From Methylomonas lenta (lineage in GTDB: Bacteria > Pseudomonadota > Gammaproteobacteria > Methylococcales > Methylomonadaceae), in NCBI RefSeq assembly GCF_001644015.1, contig NZ_LUUI01000095.1, positions 1-64,000 of the forward strand: DNA of 64,000 nucleotides, in the 5' to 3' direction. The position numbers were made by a program, and so were the translations under genes. Below are positions 36,074-44,289 of the stretch, piece after piece (positions within the stretch are counted from its first letter, which is position 1; each line of letters opens with the position of its first letter). The notes under the pieces were generated by a model, which saw nothing but the letters and a program-made list of their open reading frames with translations, ran no database searches and was not told the DNA's origin.

Positions 36074-37096
36074 ATGAGTATGATTCAAGTAAAAATCCCT
36101 CAAAATTTATCTCTTATCAACGCATTAAACTTCTGTAATCGACTATGGGATTTAGAACATTCAGATGAGTATGCTTTTGATTTCGTTAACCTTTGTCGAG
36201 TTGAACCTTTTACAATGGCTTATGTTGCCAATGAATTAAAAAGATTCAGAGAGACTAAGCCTAAAAGTAAATTTACAGCTTTAAATCATAAAAACAAATC
36301 ATATGCTGCACATATGGGGTTCTTTAGAGCCTTTGGGCTTAAATTCGGGAATGAACCAGGTGAAGCCGCTGGTAGTAGTACATATTTGCCTCTTACAATT
36401 TTGAATGTTGCTGAGCTAAAAAAAGAAGCTACGGATTCATATGACCATGTTGGTAATGTAATTGAAGCTAAATCAGAGCGAATAGCTAAAATATTAACTC
36501 GTCTGGAAGATGGCGATTTGGTTGATACTCTTACATTTTCTATAAGAGAGATACTCCGAAATGTTGTTGAGCATTCTGATTCTGAAGTAATTGAATATTG
36601 TGCTCAATATTGGCCGACAAAAAACTTAGTTGAGTTCGCTGTTCTTGATACCGGTAATGGAATCAAGCATGGCTTATCTACTAACCCATATTTAAAAATT
36701 AAAGACGAACGAGATGCTTTGCATCTCGCAATGTTGCCGGGAGTGTCTGGTAAAATGTTTAAGGGTGTAAAAAAACGAAGAGATGATGAATGGCAAAATT
36801 CTGGGTTTGGTCTTTATATGACCAGCAGAATTTGCAGAAATGGAGGCGATTTCTTTATTGCAAGTAATGATAAAAGCATTTTATTAGATCGCACATCAAA
36901 GCAAGATCTAGAGTGTAAATATAAAGGAACGGCGCTAAGGCTTCGCATTGATACAAGTAGAATATCTACGTATAGTGAAATGCTTGCTCAATATCGAACT
37001 GAAGGTTATGAGGCTGCTAAGAAGTTTTCAGGTAAGGATGCCATTGAACCTTCTATAGCATCCACTATGTTAGCTAGGGATTTCCAAGAAACTTAA
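36074..37096 (+). CDS. Cassette 2: GHKL ATPase with STAS-like N-terminal domain
   Basis: A 340-residue protein. Residues 1 to about 115 resemble a STAS-type fold (YAFDFVNLCRVEPFTMAYVA). The second half is a GHKL ATP-binding domain: N-box IREILRNVVEHSDS, G1 box VLDTGNGI, and G2-like SGFGLYMTSRICRNGGDF. No phospho-acceptor histidine domain or membrane segment is present, so it is not a normal sensor kinase. It resembles STAS/ATPase switch proteins whose roles are mostly unknown. Codons are AT-rich. Its stop overlaps the R'' box of attC site 2. Confidence 0.7.
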   Translation: MSMIQVKIPQNLSLINALNFCNRLWDLEHSDEYAFDFVNLCRVEPFTMAYVANELKRFRETKPKSKFTALNHKNKSYAAHMGFFRAFGLKFGNEPGEAAGSSTYLPLTILNVAELKKEATDSYDHVGNVIEAKSERIAKILTRLEDGDLVDTLTFSIREILRNVVEHSDSEVIEYCAQYWPTKNLVEFAVLDTGNGIKHGLSTNPYLKIKDERDALHLAMLPGVSGKMFKGVKKRRDDEWQNSGFGLYMTSRICRNGGDFFIASNDKSILLDRTSKQDLECKYKGTALRLRIDTSRISTYSEMLAQYRTEGYEAAKKFSGKDAIEPSIASTMLARDFQET

Positions 37097-37189
37097 CAAG
37101 TCGTTTAAAAGGACAAAAAACAGTTGGCTTTTGCTCCTTCGTCGCTAATTTTAGCCAACAATTTTTTGCCTCTTAACGAGGCGTTAGGC
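37091..37189 (+). repeat. attC site 2 (long, Vibrio/Shewanella-like)
   Basis: Boxes acttaac (37091) and gttaggc (37183). Inner arms cgtttaaaagg and cctcttaacg pair imperfectly, and a second pair gttggct/agccaac lies nearer the loop. About 99 bp long, as in the long attC sites of marine superintegrons. Confidence 0.9.
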
Positions 37190-37199
37190 GTAATAAGGA

Positions 37200-37628
37200 A
37201 TGTCGGAACCTACTGGAATCAACTACATCGCTTGGTGGGGTGCAGCCCTCTCAACCATGTTGGCTCTTGTCAAACTATGGGAATTGTGGAACGCCAGATT
37301 TCGCATTGAAGTGGGTTACAACTTCACCTCAGAACCGGATATCGGCAACGAAGTTTTCGTACGAAACCTGAGTTCGAAGCCGATCATCCTCAGTTACTGG
37401 GAGCTGCTTTATGGCTCAGGCTTTTGGCCTTTTCGAAAACTTGAAGAATTCGAGTCGCCTGGCCCCGATGCCAGCGATATCCGAATTGAGGCGCATTCAA
37501 GCGAAATTTTCACGTTTGCGGAGGCAAGTCACTTCGCTTGGGGCTATAAAGCGCTCCAAGGGCGGAAGATCTATATGCGGCTGCATGTAGCGGGCAGGCG
37601 CCCGGTACTGAAAAAGCTTTATGGTTGA
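37200..37628 (+). CDS. Cassette 3: small membrane-anchored protein
   Basis: A 142-residue protein with one N-terminal membrane helix (YIAWWGAALSTMLALVKLW, about 9-27) followed by a soluble, beta-rich domain (VFVRNLSSKPIILSYWELLYG, IYMRLHVAGRRPVL). Proteins of this look are frequent in integron cassettes and have no assigned role. The start ATG lies 11 bp after the core of attC site 2 and has an AAGGA site overlapping the codon's upstream bases. Confidence 0.65.
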   Translation: MSEPTGINYIAWWGAALSTMLALVKLWELWNARFRIEVGYNFTSEPDIGNEVFVRNLSSKPIILSYWELLYGSGFWPFRKLEEFESPGPDASDIRIEAHSSEIFTFAEASHFAWGYKALQGRKIYMRLHVAGRRPVLKKLYG

Positions 37629-37634
37629 GTATTC

Positions 37635-37703
37635 GCCTAACAAATCGGTCAAGCCGTTCGTCGCTGCGCTCCACACCAGTCGCCGCTTACCTCAGCATTA
37701 AGT
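37635..37703 (+). repeat. attC site 3
   Basis: R'' box gcctaac (37635) is exactly complementary to the core starting cassette 3. The distal core reads attaagt (37697-37703), with A in place of the normally invariant G. This could be a mutation that blocks cleavage or excision at this joint. Confidence 0.7.
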
Positions 37704-37715
37704 GTTACTCAGAAA

Positions 37716-38339
37716 ATGAAGCCATTCGAAATTTTTGATGAATCCGATAATCTTGCTGAGAAGTTGCAAGAAATAATTGACTTACCACTCTTAGACAATT
37801 CGTCAAGAATTAGAACAAGTGATGTTGCCTGCTCCCTTTCACTGGAGCATTGGCACTCGGCAAGAACACTGCTTCGAGCAGGACTTTTGCCATCAGCACT
37901 AGTAGTTCACCGCGCACAGTTTGAGGCGCTTACCCGCTCTATTTGGCTAACTTACGCTGCTTCTAATGAGCAAATTTCGAAATTAACCGCCGACTTATCG
38001 CTTGAATCAGAACAGACGGCAAAGAATATGCCGCAAATTGCCCAGATGATACAGGCCCTCGAAAAAAGCGGTCCTCAACAGGCCTATGATGCTCTTGCCC
38101 GTTTCAAAGATAACAACTGGAAAGCACTCAATTCATACGCACACGCAGGTATTCATCCAATCCGAAGACATCATGACGGCTATCCACTCAAACTACTTCA
38201 AGATGTATTGCGTAACACAAATGGGCTAGCAGTTATGGCCTGCATGCAAGCCGTAGTGCTTTCAGGTCAGCAACCGCTACAGCGAATCATACTAGAACTC
38301 GCCGGGAAATTTTCGGCATGTATGCCTCCACCGCTTTAA
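37716..38339 (+). CDS. Cassette 4: DUF6988/DUF5677-like helical protein
   Basis: A 207-residue, mostly helical protein. The region SLSLEHWHSARTLLRAGLLPSALVVHRAQFEALTRSIWL followed by NSYAHAGIHPIRRH recalls the DUF5677/DUF6988 group, which occurs in integron cassettes and near defence genes. The assignment is from memory. Histidines and a conserved HAG motif suggest a metal or nucleotide site, but no activity is known. It is the last gene of the cassette cluster. Confidence 0.55.
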   Translation: MKPFEIFDESDNLAEKLQEIIDLPLLDNSSRIRTSDVACSLSLEHWHSARTLLRAGLLPSALVVHRAQFEALTRSIWLTYAASNEQISKLTADLSLESEQTAKNMPQIAQMIQALEKSGPQQAYDALARFKDNNWKALNSYAHAGIHPIRRHHDGYPLKLLQDVLRNTNGLAVMACMQAVVLSGQQPLQRIILELAGKFSACMPPPL

Positions 38340-38629
38340 CACCTAGCGCGGTATCAAGGAAATGCCTAGCTTTGAGATGAATGGCGGCTAACTGTGGTGC
38401 AGCGGCCATACTTCTTAAATCCGGAATGTCGCAAAGTGGTCGATAGTGTGAATTCGCCGATTTCAGCGAGTCAAGCTCAATAGCTGACATCCAGTTTTCC
38501 ATGACTTCGAAAAGACCAAAGGCTTGTGTCTATCCTCAGCTGAATTGACAAATATTATCCAAATGTCAAAGGATGGACAAATCGAGGGCAAAAATAACGT
38601 ACTGGTCTAAACCAGTACGTTAAATGTGT
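38340..38629. other. End of the cassette cluster, no gene
   Basis: No reading frame with support. A 22-base stretch (38425-38446) recurs with two differences at 48691-48712, just after the solitary SMR cassette. No attC can be recognised after cassette 4. Confidence 0.4.
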
Positions 38630-39022
38630 TTAAAACTTCATAGTGTCTAATTCAGGATAGGTAGGATTGGCTTTCTCAATCTCCAGTTGATACCGGTTAA
38701 AGCGTTCACCAGGTTGCATGCCGAAAAACCTAATCAGGATTGAGTCACCCACTTCGGCTTGTTTCCGTCTTAAGCCTTCCTGTAACCAATCATTTAAAAA
38801 AATCGACACTAATTCATTGGAATCAGCGAGTCTCACGGTCATTGTGTGTTGCTCATTGAACCTAGGATGTTTAAAGCTACTGGTACCCTGGATAGTACCT
38901 AAAATATCGCCATCTCGTTCAAAACTCCAGAATCTAACATCTTGCGTTGAGCTTTCTGATGCTTCATCTGACGCAATCGCTCTTAATCTTGCGAATTTAT
39001 CATTTTCATTATTTTCTGACAT
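38630..39022 (-). CDS. Uncharacterised plasmid-type protein
   Basis: A 130-residue protein from the ATG with a GGAG site six bases upstream (an in-frame TTG 12 bases earlier overlaps that site). The acidic N-terminus (SENNENDKFARLRAIASDEA) is followed by a beta-rich part (FWSFERDGDILGTIQGTSSF, DSILIRFFGMQPGERFNRY) that could be an OB-like fold. No family is recognised. It is reversed relative to the cassettes and the hsd operon. Confidence 0.5.
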   Translation of the reverse strand: MSENNENDKFARLRAIASDEASESSTQDVRFWSFERDGDILGTIQGTSSFKHPRFNEQHTMTVRLADSNELVSIFLNDWLQEGLRRKQAEVGDSILIRFFGMQPGERFNRYQLEIEKANPTYPELDTMKF

Positions 39023-39823
39023 TTTATACTCCAAGAATTAATTAATAAATGAAACGCATAAACTAGCTCATGTTCTAAAGGTAACTTATGCGTGGAGATA
39101 TATACTCTCCATATAATATACAAAGTTAGTGGGAATATATTTTAGCTACTGGCAGCATGGCTTAATAAAAACATCAAAATACTATAGTCTTTGCAAAATT
39201 CTGATTGATTAAAATACTCAATATTCAGTAATTTGCTTTATGATCACAAGGGTGGCGTTATCCAGTGTTCTATCGTTTCCTATCTTCACGATGGACGATA
39301 ATAAGCCCAGGGATTTCACAAAAGCTTTGGCCGCAGGATAAACCGAAGAATGTATGTACTGATCTGAAACTGCACGCAATAACGAAAATCTAGCCCACCA
39401 GCATGCAACGGATGAGCGATTGATTGAAGGGGTGATATTACGGAAAGGCTTAGGTGATTTGCTGGAAATAGAGATTATTGATTGGATTTCTCAGTCGATC
39501 TTTTTCAATCAAGACCAAGACGCTCAAGTCATGAAACACTTGATCGCTAGATTGAGCGCTAAGCAAATGCTGAATGTTTAAGACGTGTGTTAAAGCAGAT
39601 GAATCCAAAGTCCCATAGGGATTTGAGCAATGATAAACTGTTAACGGTTACTGCTCAGCGGGTATCAATTTTACTAAGCAAGCCATTGGTTAATTTTTCT
39701 GAGACCCAACATGCCCACGCGCGCGCTTTATTGGCGTTGAGCCTTCTCTTCAGATGGTATTATGCAGCGATTAATTGATCACCCGCCATACGCTCTGCAA
39801 ACGCAAGCGATAGAAAGGACACT
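39023..39823. other. Non-coding stretch with a degraded frame
   Basis: No intact gene. Positions about 39370-39582 encode ERLIEGVILRKGLGDLLEIE and end KQMLNV-stop in one frame but lack a start codon, so this looks like the tail of a lost gene. A 63-codon frame at 39587-39778 has no domain. The promoter of the hsd operon should lie near 39780. Confidence 0.4.
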
Positions 39824-42196
39824 ATGACACAAACCCCCAACAACTTAGCGGCCTACATTTGGTCATTAGCAGACTTGTTACGCGGTGACTTTAAACAAAG
39901 TCAGTACGGTCGCATCATTCTGCCATTTACTTTGTTACGTCGCCTTGAATGCGTACTGGAAGACAGCAAAGCAGCGGTGTTAGCGCAGGTTGATAAAGTA
40001 CAAGCAATGAACGTGTCAGAAGAGGCGCAAGAAAAGCTGCTGCTCAGAGCAACCAATGGCTTATCGTTTTACAACACCTCCAAAATGGACTTGTCCAAAC
40101 TAGGTGAAGCAGGCATTGCCGCTAATCTTGAAGCGTACATTCAAGGCTTTTCAAAAGATGCGCGTGAGATTTTTGAACACTTTAAATTTACTGATTTTAT
40201 TAGTCAGCTCAACGACGCTAATCTGCTCTATAGGATTGTGCAAAAAGTCAGAACAACCGATTTAAGCCCCAAGGCCATTTCAAATCATGACATGGGTTTG
40301 GTATTTGAAGAGCTGATTCGTCGCTTTGCTGAAAGCTCGAATGAAACCGCCGGAGAACACTTTACCCCGCGCGACATTATTAGCCTGACAACCTCACTGG
40401 TGTTCATGGAAGATGATGAAGTGCTGACAAAACCCGGTATTATTCGCACGCTCTATGATGCAACCGGCGGCACAGGTGGCTTTCTTTCCGCAGGTATGGA
40501 ATATGTACACGAGCTAAACCCACAAGCGGTGATACTTGCTTACGGTCAAGAACTCAATCCGGAAAGTTATGCCATCTGCAAAGCAGATATGCTGATCAAA
40601 GGCCAAGACGTCAAAAACATTAAGCTCGGCAATACCTTGTCCAATGACCAACTCTATGCGGACAAATTTGATTACATGCTGTGTAATCCACCCTTTGGTG
40701 TGGACTGGAAAAAGATTGAAACGGATATTAAAGACGAGTACACGCTAAAAGGTTTTGCTGGTCGTTTTGGACCCGGTTTACCGCGTGTGTCTGATGGTTC
40801 GTTACTGTTCTTATTGCACCTGATCAGCAAGTTACGCGATGCTGCGGACGGCGGGTCTCGGATTGGCATTATTCTCAACGGCTCACCGCTGTTTACAGGT
40901 GGTGCCGGTTCTGGCGAATCGGAAATCCGTCGCTATATCCTGGAAGCAGATTTATTAGAAGCCATTGTCGCCTTGCCAACTGATATGTTTTACAACACCG
41001 GTATTTCTACCTATATCTGGATACTGTCCAATAAAAAAGCCGCAGAACGCAAAGGCAAAGTGCAGTTGATCAACGGCGTCAACTTATACGGCAAAATGCG
41101 CAAGTCATTAGGCAGTAAACGTAACATCATGGATGATGACGACATTGCTACCATCACGCGGTGCTTTGGTGCGTTTGAAGCAGTGGATGCGCGTGAACTG
41201 GACAAACCCTCCGAGCAAAAAAGCAATCGCGGAAGACAATCGGCCAATCCAAAATCCGAAGTCGCCAAAACCTTTTCTAGCAAAATCTTTCATACCTATC
41301 AATTTGGGTATAGGCGCATCACCATAGAACGTCCCTTACGTGAGTCCTATCAATTTAGTGATGAACGCATAGACACTTTGCGATTTGTCAGTGGTGCGTT
41401 AAACGCTGCCATGCAATGGATTTACGCAGAATATGCCATTGAAGACAGTTGGTCAGATTCACCGGATTGTGATCATTACGCTGACTTAACCGCGCACCAT
41501 GAAGCGATACGCAAACACTGCAAAATTCACTTTAGCGAACTGAAAGAAAAACAACTCAAAGACCTATTGGATCGTACTCTTTGGTTAGAGCAAAAAAAGC
41601 TGCTACTCAAAGCGCGACAATTGCAGACAGTCATTGGTTTAGAACAGCATGACGATATGAATCTGTTTGAAGACGCCCTGAATGCTGCCAGTAAAAAAGC
41701 GGCTGTTGATCTGGACGCAAAAGATAAAAAGCAAATTAAAGCAGCTGTCAGCTGGAAAAATCCTGCTGCGGAAAAAGTCATCAAAAAAATCCATAGCCGC
41801 TCCTCGGCATCCCTGCCGCCGCGGCATACCGTTCATCCTGAACATAAACCCAATCCACTCTATGGCCTATTTGCTGTTGATGGACAGATCGTAGAATACC
41901 AGGCAGATAGCGATCTGCGTGACAATGAGAATGTACCACTTGATCCCAGTCAGACAGTCAATGCCATTAACGAAGCGTACTTTCTAAAAGAAGTACAACC
42001 GCATGTGCCTGATGCCTGGATAGATGCCAGTAAGAAGGACGATAAGGATCAGCAGATTGGTATCGTCGGTTATGAGATTCCGTTTAATCGGCATTTTTAT
42101 CAATATCAACCGCCAAGAGATTTGATTGAAATTGACGCTGATTTAGATGCCGTGAGTGCTGAGATTATGCAGTTGCTGCAAGAGGTACATTCGTGA
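39824..42196 (+). CDS. hsdM: Type I restriction-modification methyltransferase subunit
   Basis: A 790-residue N6-adenine methyltransferase. It starts with the HsdM N-terminal domain ([20 protein letters not shown]). The SAM-binding motif I is DATGGTGGF (about 212-220) and the catalytic motif IV is NPPF (about 289-292), with [10 protein letters not shown] and [14 protein letters not shown] around it. At 790 residues it is longer than the usual 500 or so, with a charged C-terminal extension as in many large HsdM proteins. With HsdS it methylates the host's recognition sites, and with HsdR it forms the restriction complex. It is first in a five-gene operon. Confidence 0.95.
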   Translation: MTQTPNNLAAYIWSLADLLRGDFKQSQYGRIILPFTLLRRLECVLEDSKAAVLAQVDKVQAMNVSEEAQEKLLLRATNGLSFYNTSKMDLSKLGEAGIAANLEAYIQGFSKDAREIFEHFKFTDFISQLNDANLLYRIVQKVRTTDLSPKAISNHDMGLVFEELIRRFAESSNETAGEHFTPRDIISLTTSLVFMEDDEVLTKPGIIRTLYDATGGTGGFLSAGMEYVHELNPQAVILAYGQELNPESYAICKADMLIKGQDVKNIKLGNTLSNDQLYADKFDYMLCNPPFGVDWKKIETDIKDEYTLKGFAGRFGPGLPRVSDGSLLFLLHLISKLRDAADGGSRIGIILNGSPLFTGGAGSGESEIRRYILEADLLEAIVALPTDMFYNTGISTYIWILSNKKAAERKGKVQLINGVNLYGKMRKSLGSKRNIMDDDDIATITRCFGAFEAVDARELDKPSEQKSNRGRQSANPKSEVAKTFSSKIFHTYQFGYRRITIERPLRESYQFSDERIDTLRFVSGALNAAMQWIYAEYAIEDSWSDSPDCDHYADLTAHHEAIRKHCKIHFSELKEKQLKDLLDRTLWLEQKKLLLKARQLQTVIGLEQHDDMNLFEDALNAASKKAAVDLDAKDKKQIKAAVSWKNPAAEKVIKKIHSRSSASLPPRHTVHPEHKPNPLYGLFAVDGQIVEYQADSDLRDNENVPLDPSQTVNAINEAYFLKEVQPHVPDAWIDASKKDDKDQQIGIVGYEIPFNRHFYQYQPPRDLIEIDADLDAVSAEIMQLLQEVHS

Positions 42197-42263
42197 AAAC
42201 CCAACAGCAAAAGCCTAAATCATATAAAAATGCGTCAACTCTACAGACACGAGGACACTGACC

Positions 42264-42491
42264 ATGCAAGCCATAGAATTTGAAGCGACCACTTTTCAAC
42301 ATACCATTCGGGTTCCTGATGATATTCCGGATGGCGTGACGCTGCGGGTTTTGTTACTGGTTGATGATTCCAAAACAAAAAACGATAACAGTCATTGGAA
42401 ACACCTACTTGGCTCAATGCCCGATGTGGGGAGCGATGAAGATTTTGCGCGTTCTTTGGACTATGGGCGGACAGTATCATGGGATTCTTAA
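42264..42491 (+). CDS. vapB: VapB-like antitoxin
   Basis: A 75-residue protein that overlaps the PIN toxin gene by 13 bases, the normal order for antitoxin and toxin. It opens MQAIEFEATTFQHTIRVPDD, a beta-strand start common in AbrB/Phd-like small antitoxins, and ends in an acidic, flexible tail (SDEDFARSLDYGRT) that would wrap around the toxin. It should neutralise VapC and help repress the pair. A GAGG site lies 12 bases before the ATG. Confidence 0.75.
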   Translation: MQAIEFEATTFQHTIRVPDDIPDGVTLRVLLLVDDSKTKNDNSHWKHLLGSMPDVGSDEDFARSLDYGRTVSWDS

Positions 42492-42904
42492 TCGATACCA
42501 ATGTGCTATCGGAATTACGCAAAGGCTTAAAAGCTAACGTGGGCGTACAAAACTGGTTTACCAATGCTGATAGCAATCAACTGTATATTTCGGTTTTAAC
42601 CTTAGGGGAAATTCGTCAGGGTATCGAACAGCTTAAACGCCGCGATATACAGGCATCAACCGCTTTAGAAGAATGGCTTAAGCAAATTGAGCAAGCCTCG
42701 GCGCGTCTTATTTTGCCGATTACGCAAACGATTGCTGACCGTTGGGGAAATATCAATGTGCCGGACAAAATGCCGGTTATTGATGGGTTTTTAGCGGCGA
42801 CTGCTTTGGTTCATGATTTAACCCTGGTGACTCGGAATATTCGTGATGTTGAACGTAGTGGCGTTAAATTGTTAAATCCATTTAGTGAAGAATCGCGCTC
42901 ATGA
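42479..42904 (+). CDS. vapC: VapC-like PIN-domain toxin RNase
   Basis: A 141-residue PIN ribonuclease. The acidic active-site residues are visible: DTNVLSE near the start (Asp7 and Glu13), E in LTLGEIRQG (about 45), and D in MPVIDGFLAATAL (about 100), followed by TRNIRDVERSGVKLLNPF, the standard PIN ending. It probably cleaves tRNA or rRNA when released from VapB. Its last four bases overlap the start of hsdS, so the toxin pair is translationally joined to the restriction operon. Confidence 0.9.
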   Translation: MGFLIDTNVLSELRKGLKANVGVQNWFTNADSNQLYISVLTLGEIRQGIEQLKRRDIQASTALEEWLKQIEQASARLILPITQTIADRWGNINVPDKMPVIDGFLAATALVHDLTLVTRNIRDVERSGVKLLNPFSEESRS

Positions 42905-44289
42905 AATATCAGGCTTACCCAGAGTATAAGGATTCTGGGGTTGAATGGCTGAATCAAGCTCCCGCTCACTGGACGAGCGTCCCAATTAAATATATGGCAC
43001 TAGATGAAAACTCACTATTTTTAGATGGTGATTGGATTGAAAGCAAAGATATATCGGGAGATGATATACGTTATATAACAACAGGAAATGTTGGCATAGG
43101 CGATTATAAAGAACAAGGCGGCGGATACATCACAGAAGAAAAATTTAAAGAACTTAATTGCACAGAAGTTTTTGAAAACGATATTTTAGTATCTAGGCTA
43201 AATCTGCCGATCGGCCGTGCCTGTATTGTTCCTAACCTTAATTCAAGGATTGTAACTTCTGTAGATAATGTAATCTTTAGGCCAGACAGCAAGTTTTTCA
43301 GAAAGTATGTAGTACATTTATTTTCTTGCAAAGAATATTTTAAGCATACAGAAGATTTGGCTCGTGGAGCTACAATGCAAAGGATTAGTCGTGGATTATT
43401 AGGAAATATACGCGTTATAACTCCACCTTATGATGAACAATTAAAAATTTCCAGCTTTCTGGATTATGAAACCGCCAAAATAGACACCCTGATTGAAAAA
43501 CAACAACAACTCATCCAACTGTTAAAAGAAAAACGTCAGGCAGTGATTAGTCATGCTGTGACTAAAGGTTTAAATCCTGATGTGCCTATGCGGGATTCTG
43601 GGGTTGAGTGGTTGGGTGAAGTGCCTGAGCATTGGGAAATTATACGATTGAAATATTTGCTAGTTGACCAAGTAAAGAATGGCTTATTTAAGAAAAAAGA
43701 TGAATTTGGTTCTGGTAGTCTTTTAGTAAATGTTAGCGATTTATATGTGGAATATAATTTTATTAAATTGGAAAGCCTAGATAGAGTTATTACTTCGGCT
43801 GAAGAAAGAAAGCTATATAAGGTAGAAAGTGGGGACATATTTTTTGTCCGGTCATCGTTAAAACTAGAGGGTATAGGGCGATCAGCATGTTTTTTAGAAG
43901 ACCATGAAAATGTTGTTTTTGAATGCCATATTGTTAATGCAAAGCCTAATAAACAAATGATGTCACCAAAATTTTTGATTAGATACCTTAATTCTTTATC
44001 TGTTTCACAAGAATTTGTAAGTAGATCAAGAACCACAACAATGACAACAATTGATCAAAGCAATCTAGCAACAATAAACGTGGTAGTTCCTTCAGTTGCA
44101 GAGCAGGTTGAAATTGACGATTTCCTTGATCGACAGTTAAGAGTTTTTGAAAACTCGGAGCAATTAGCCCAGGACTCAATTAGTTTGCTTCAAGAACGTC
44201 GCACCGCCCTAATCTCCGCAGCAGTCACAGGCAAAATAGATGTCAGAAACTGGCAACCACCGAAAACCAATACCTCAGAAGCTGCATGA
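42901..44289 (+). CDS. hsdS: Type I restriction-modification specificity subunit
   Basis: A 462-residue DNA-recognition subunit built as two half-repeats. Each half starts with a similar motif (SGVEWLNQAPAHW at about 12; SGVEWLGEVPEHW at about 233), continues with a target-recognition domain, and ends in a conserved helix (LKEKRQAVISHAVTKGLNP; LQERRTALISAAVTGKIDV). The two target-recognition domains are AT-rich compared with the conserved helices, as usual for exchangeable specificity segments. It overlaps vapC and hsdR by four bases each. Confidence 0.95.
   Translation: MKYQAYPEYKDSGVEWLNQAPAHWTSVPIKYMALDENSLFLDGDWIESKDISGDDIRYITTGNVGIGDYKEQGGGYITEEKFKELNCTEVFENDILVSRLNLPIGRACIVPNLNSRIVTSVDNVIFRPDSKFFRKYVVHLFSCKEYFKHTEDLARGATMQRISRGLLGNIRVITPPYDEQLKISSFLDYETAKIDTLIEKQQQLIQLLKEKRQAVISHAVTKGLNPDVPMRDSGVEWLGEVPEHWEIIRLKYLLVDQVKNGLFKKKDEFGSGSLLVNVSDLYVEYNFIKLESLDRVITSAEERKLYKVESGDIFFVRSSLKLEGIGRSACFLEDHENVVFECHIVNAKPNKQMMSPKFLIRYLNSLSVSQEFVSRSRTTTMTTIDQSNLATINVVVPSVAEQVEIDDFLDRQLRVFENSEQLAQDSISLLQERRTALISAAVTGKIDVRNWQPPKTNTSEAA

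Larger units (their letters stand above)
35371..38340 (+). mobile_element. Integron gene-cassette cluster without integrase (CALIN), four cassettes
   Basis: Four genes in one orientation, separated by attC-like sites. For the first three cassettes the core at the start is exactly complementary to the R'' box after its gene: gttatgc/gcataac (35371, 35995), gttaagt/acttaac (36054, 37091), gttaggc/gcctaac (37183, 37635). The fourth starts at attaagt (37697) and has no clear attC after its gene. No integron integrase or attI is visible in the window. Confidence 0.8.

Noticed and set aside
38340-38420. attC site after cassette 4
   Set aside because: The sequence after the stop has no box complementary to attaagt and no attC-like stem; the cluster may be truncated here.
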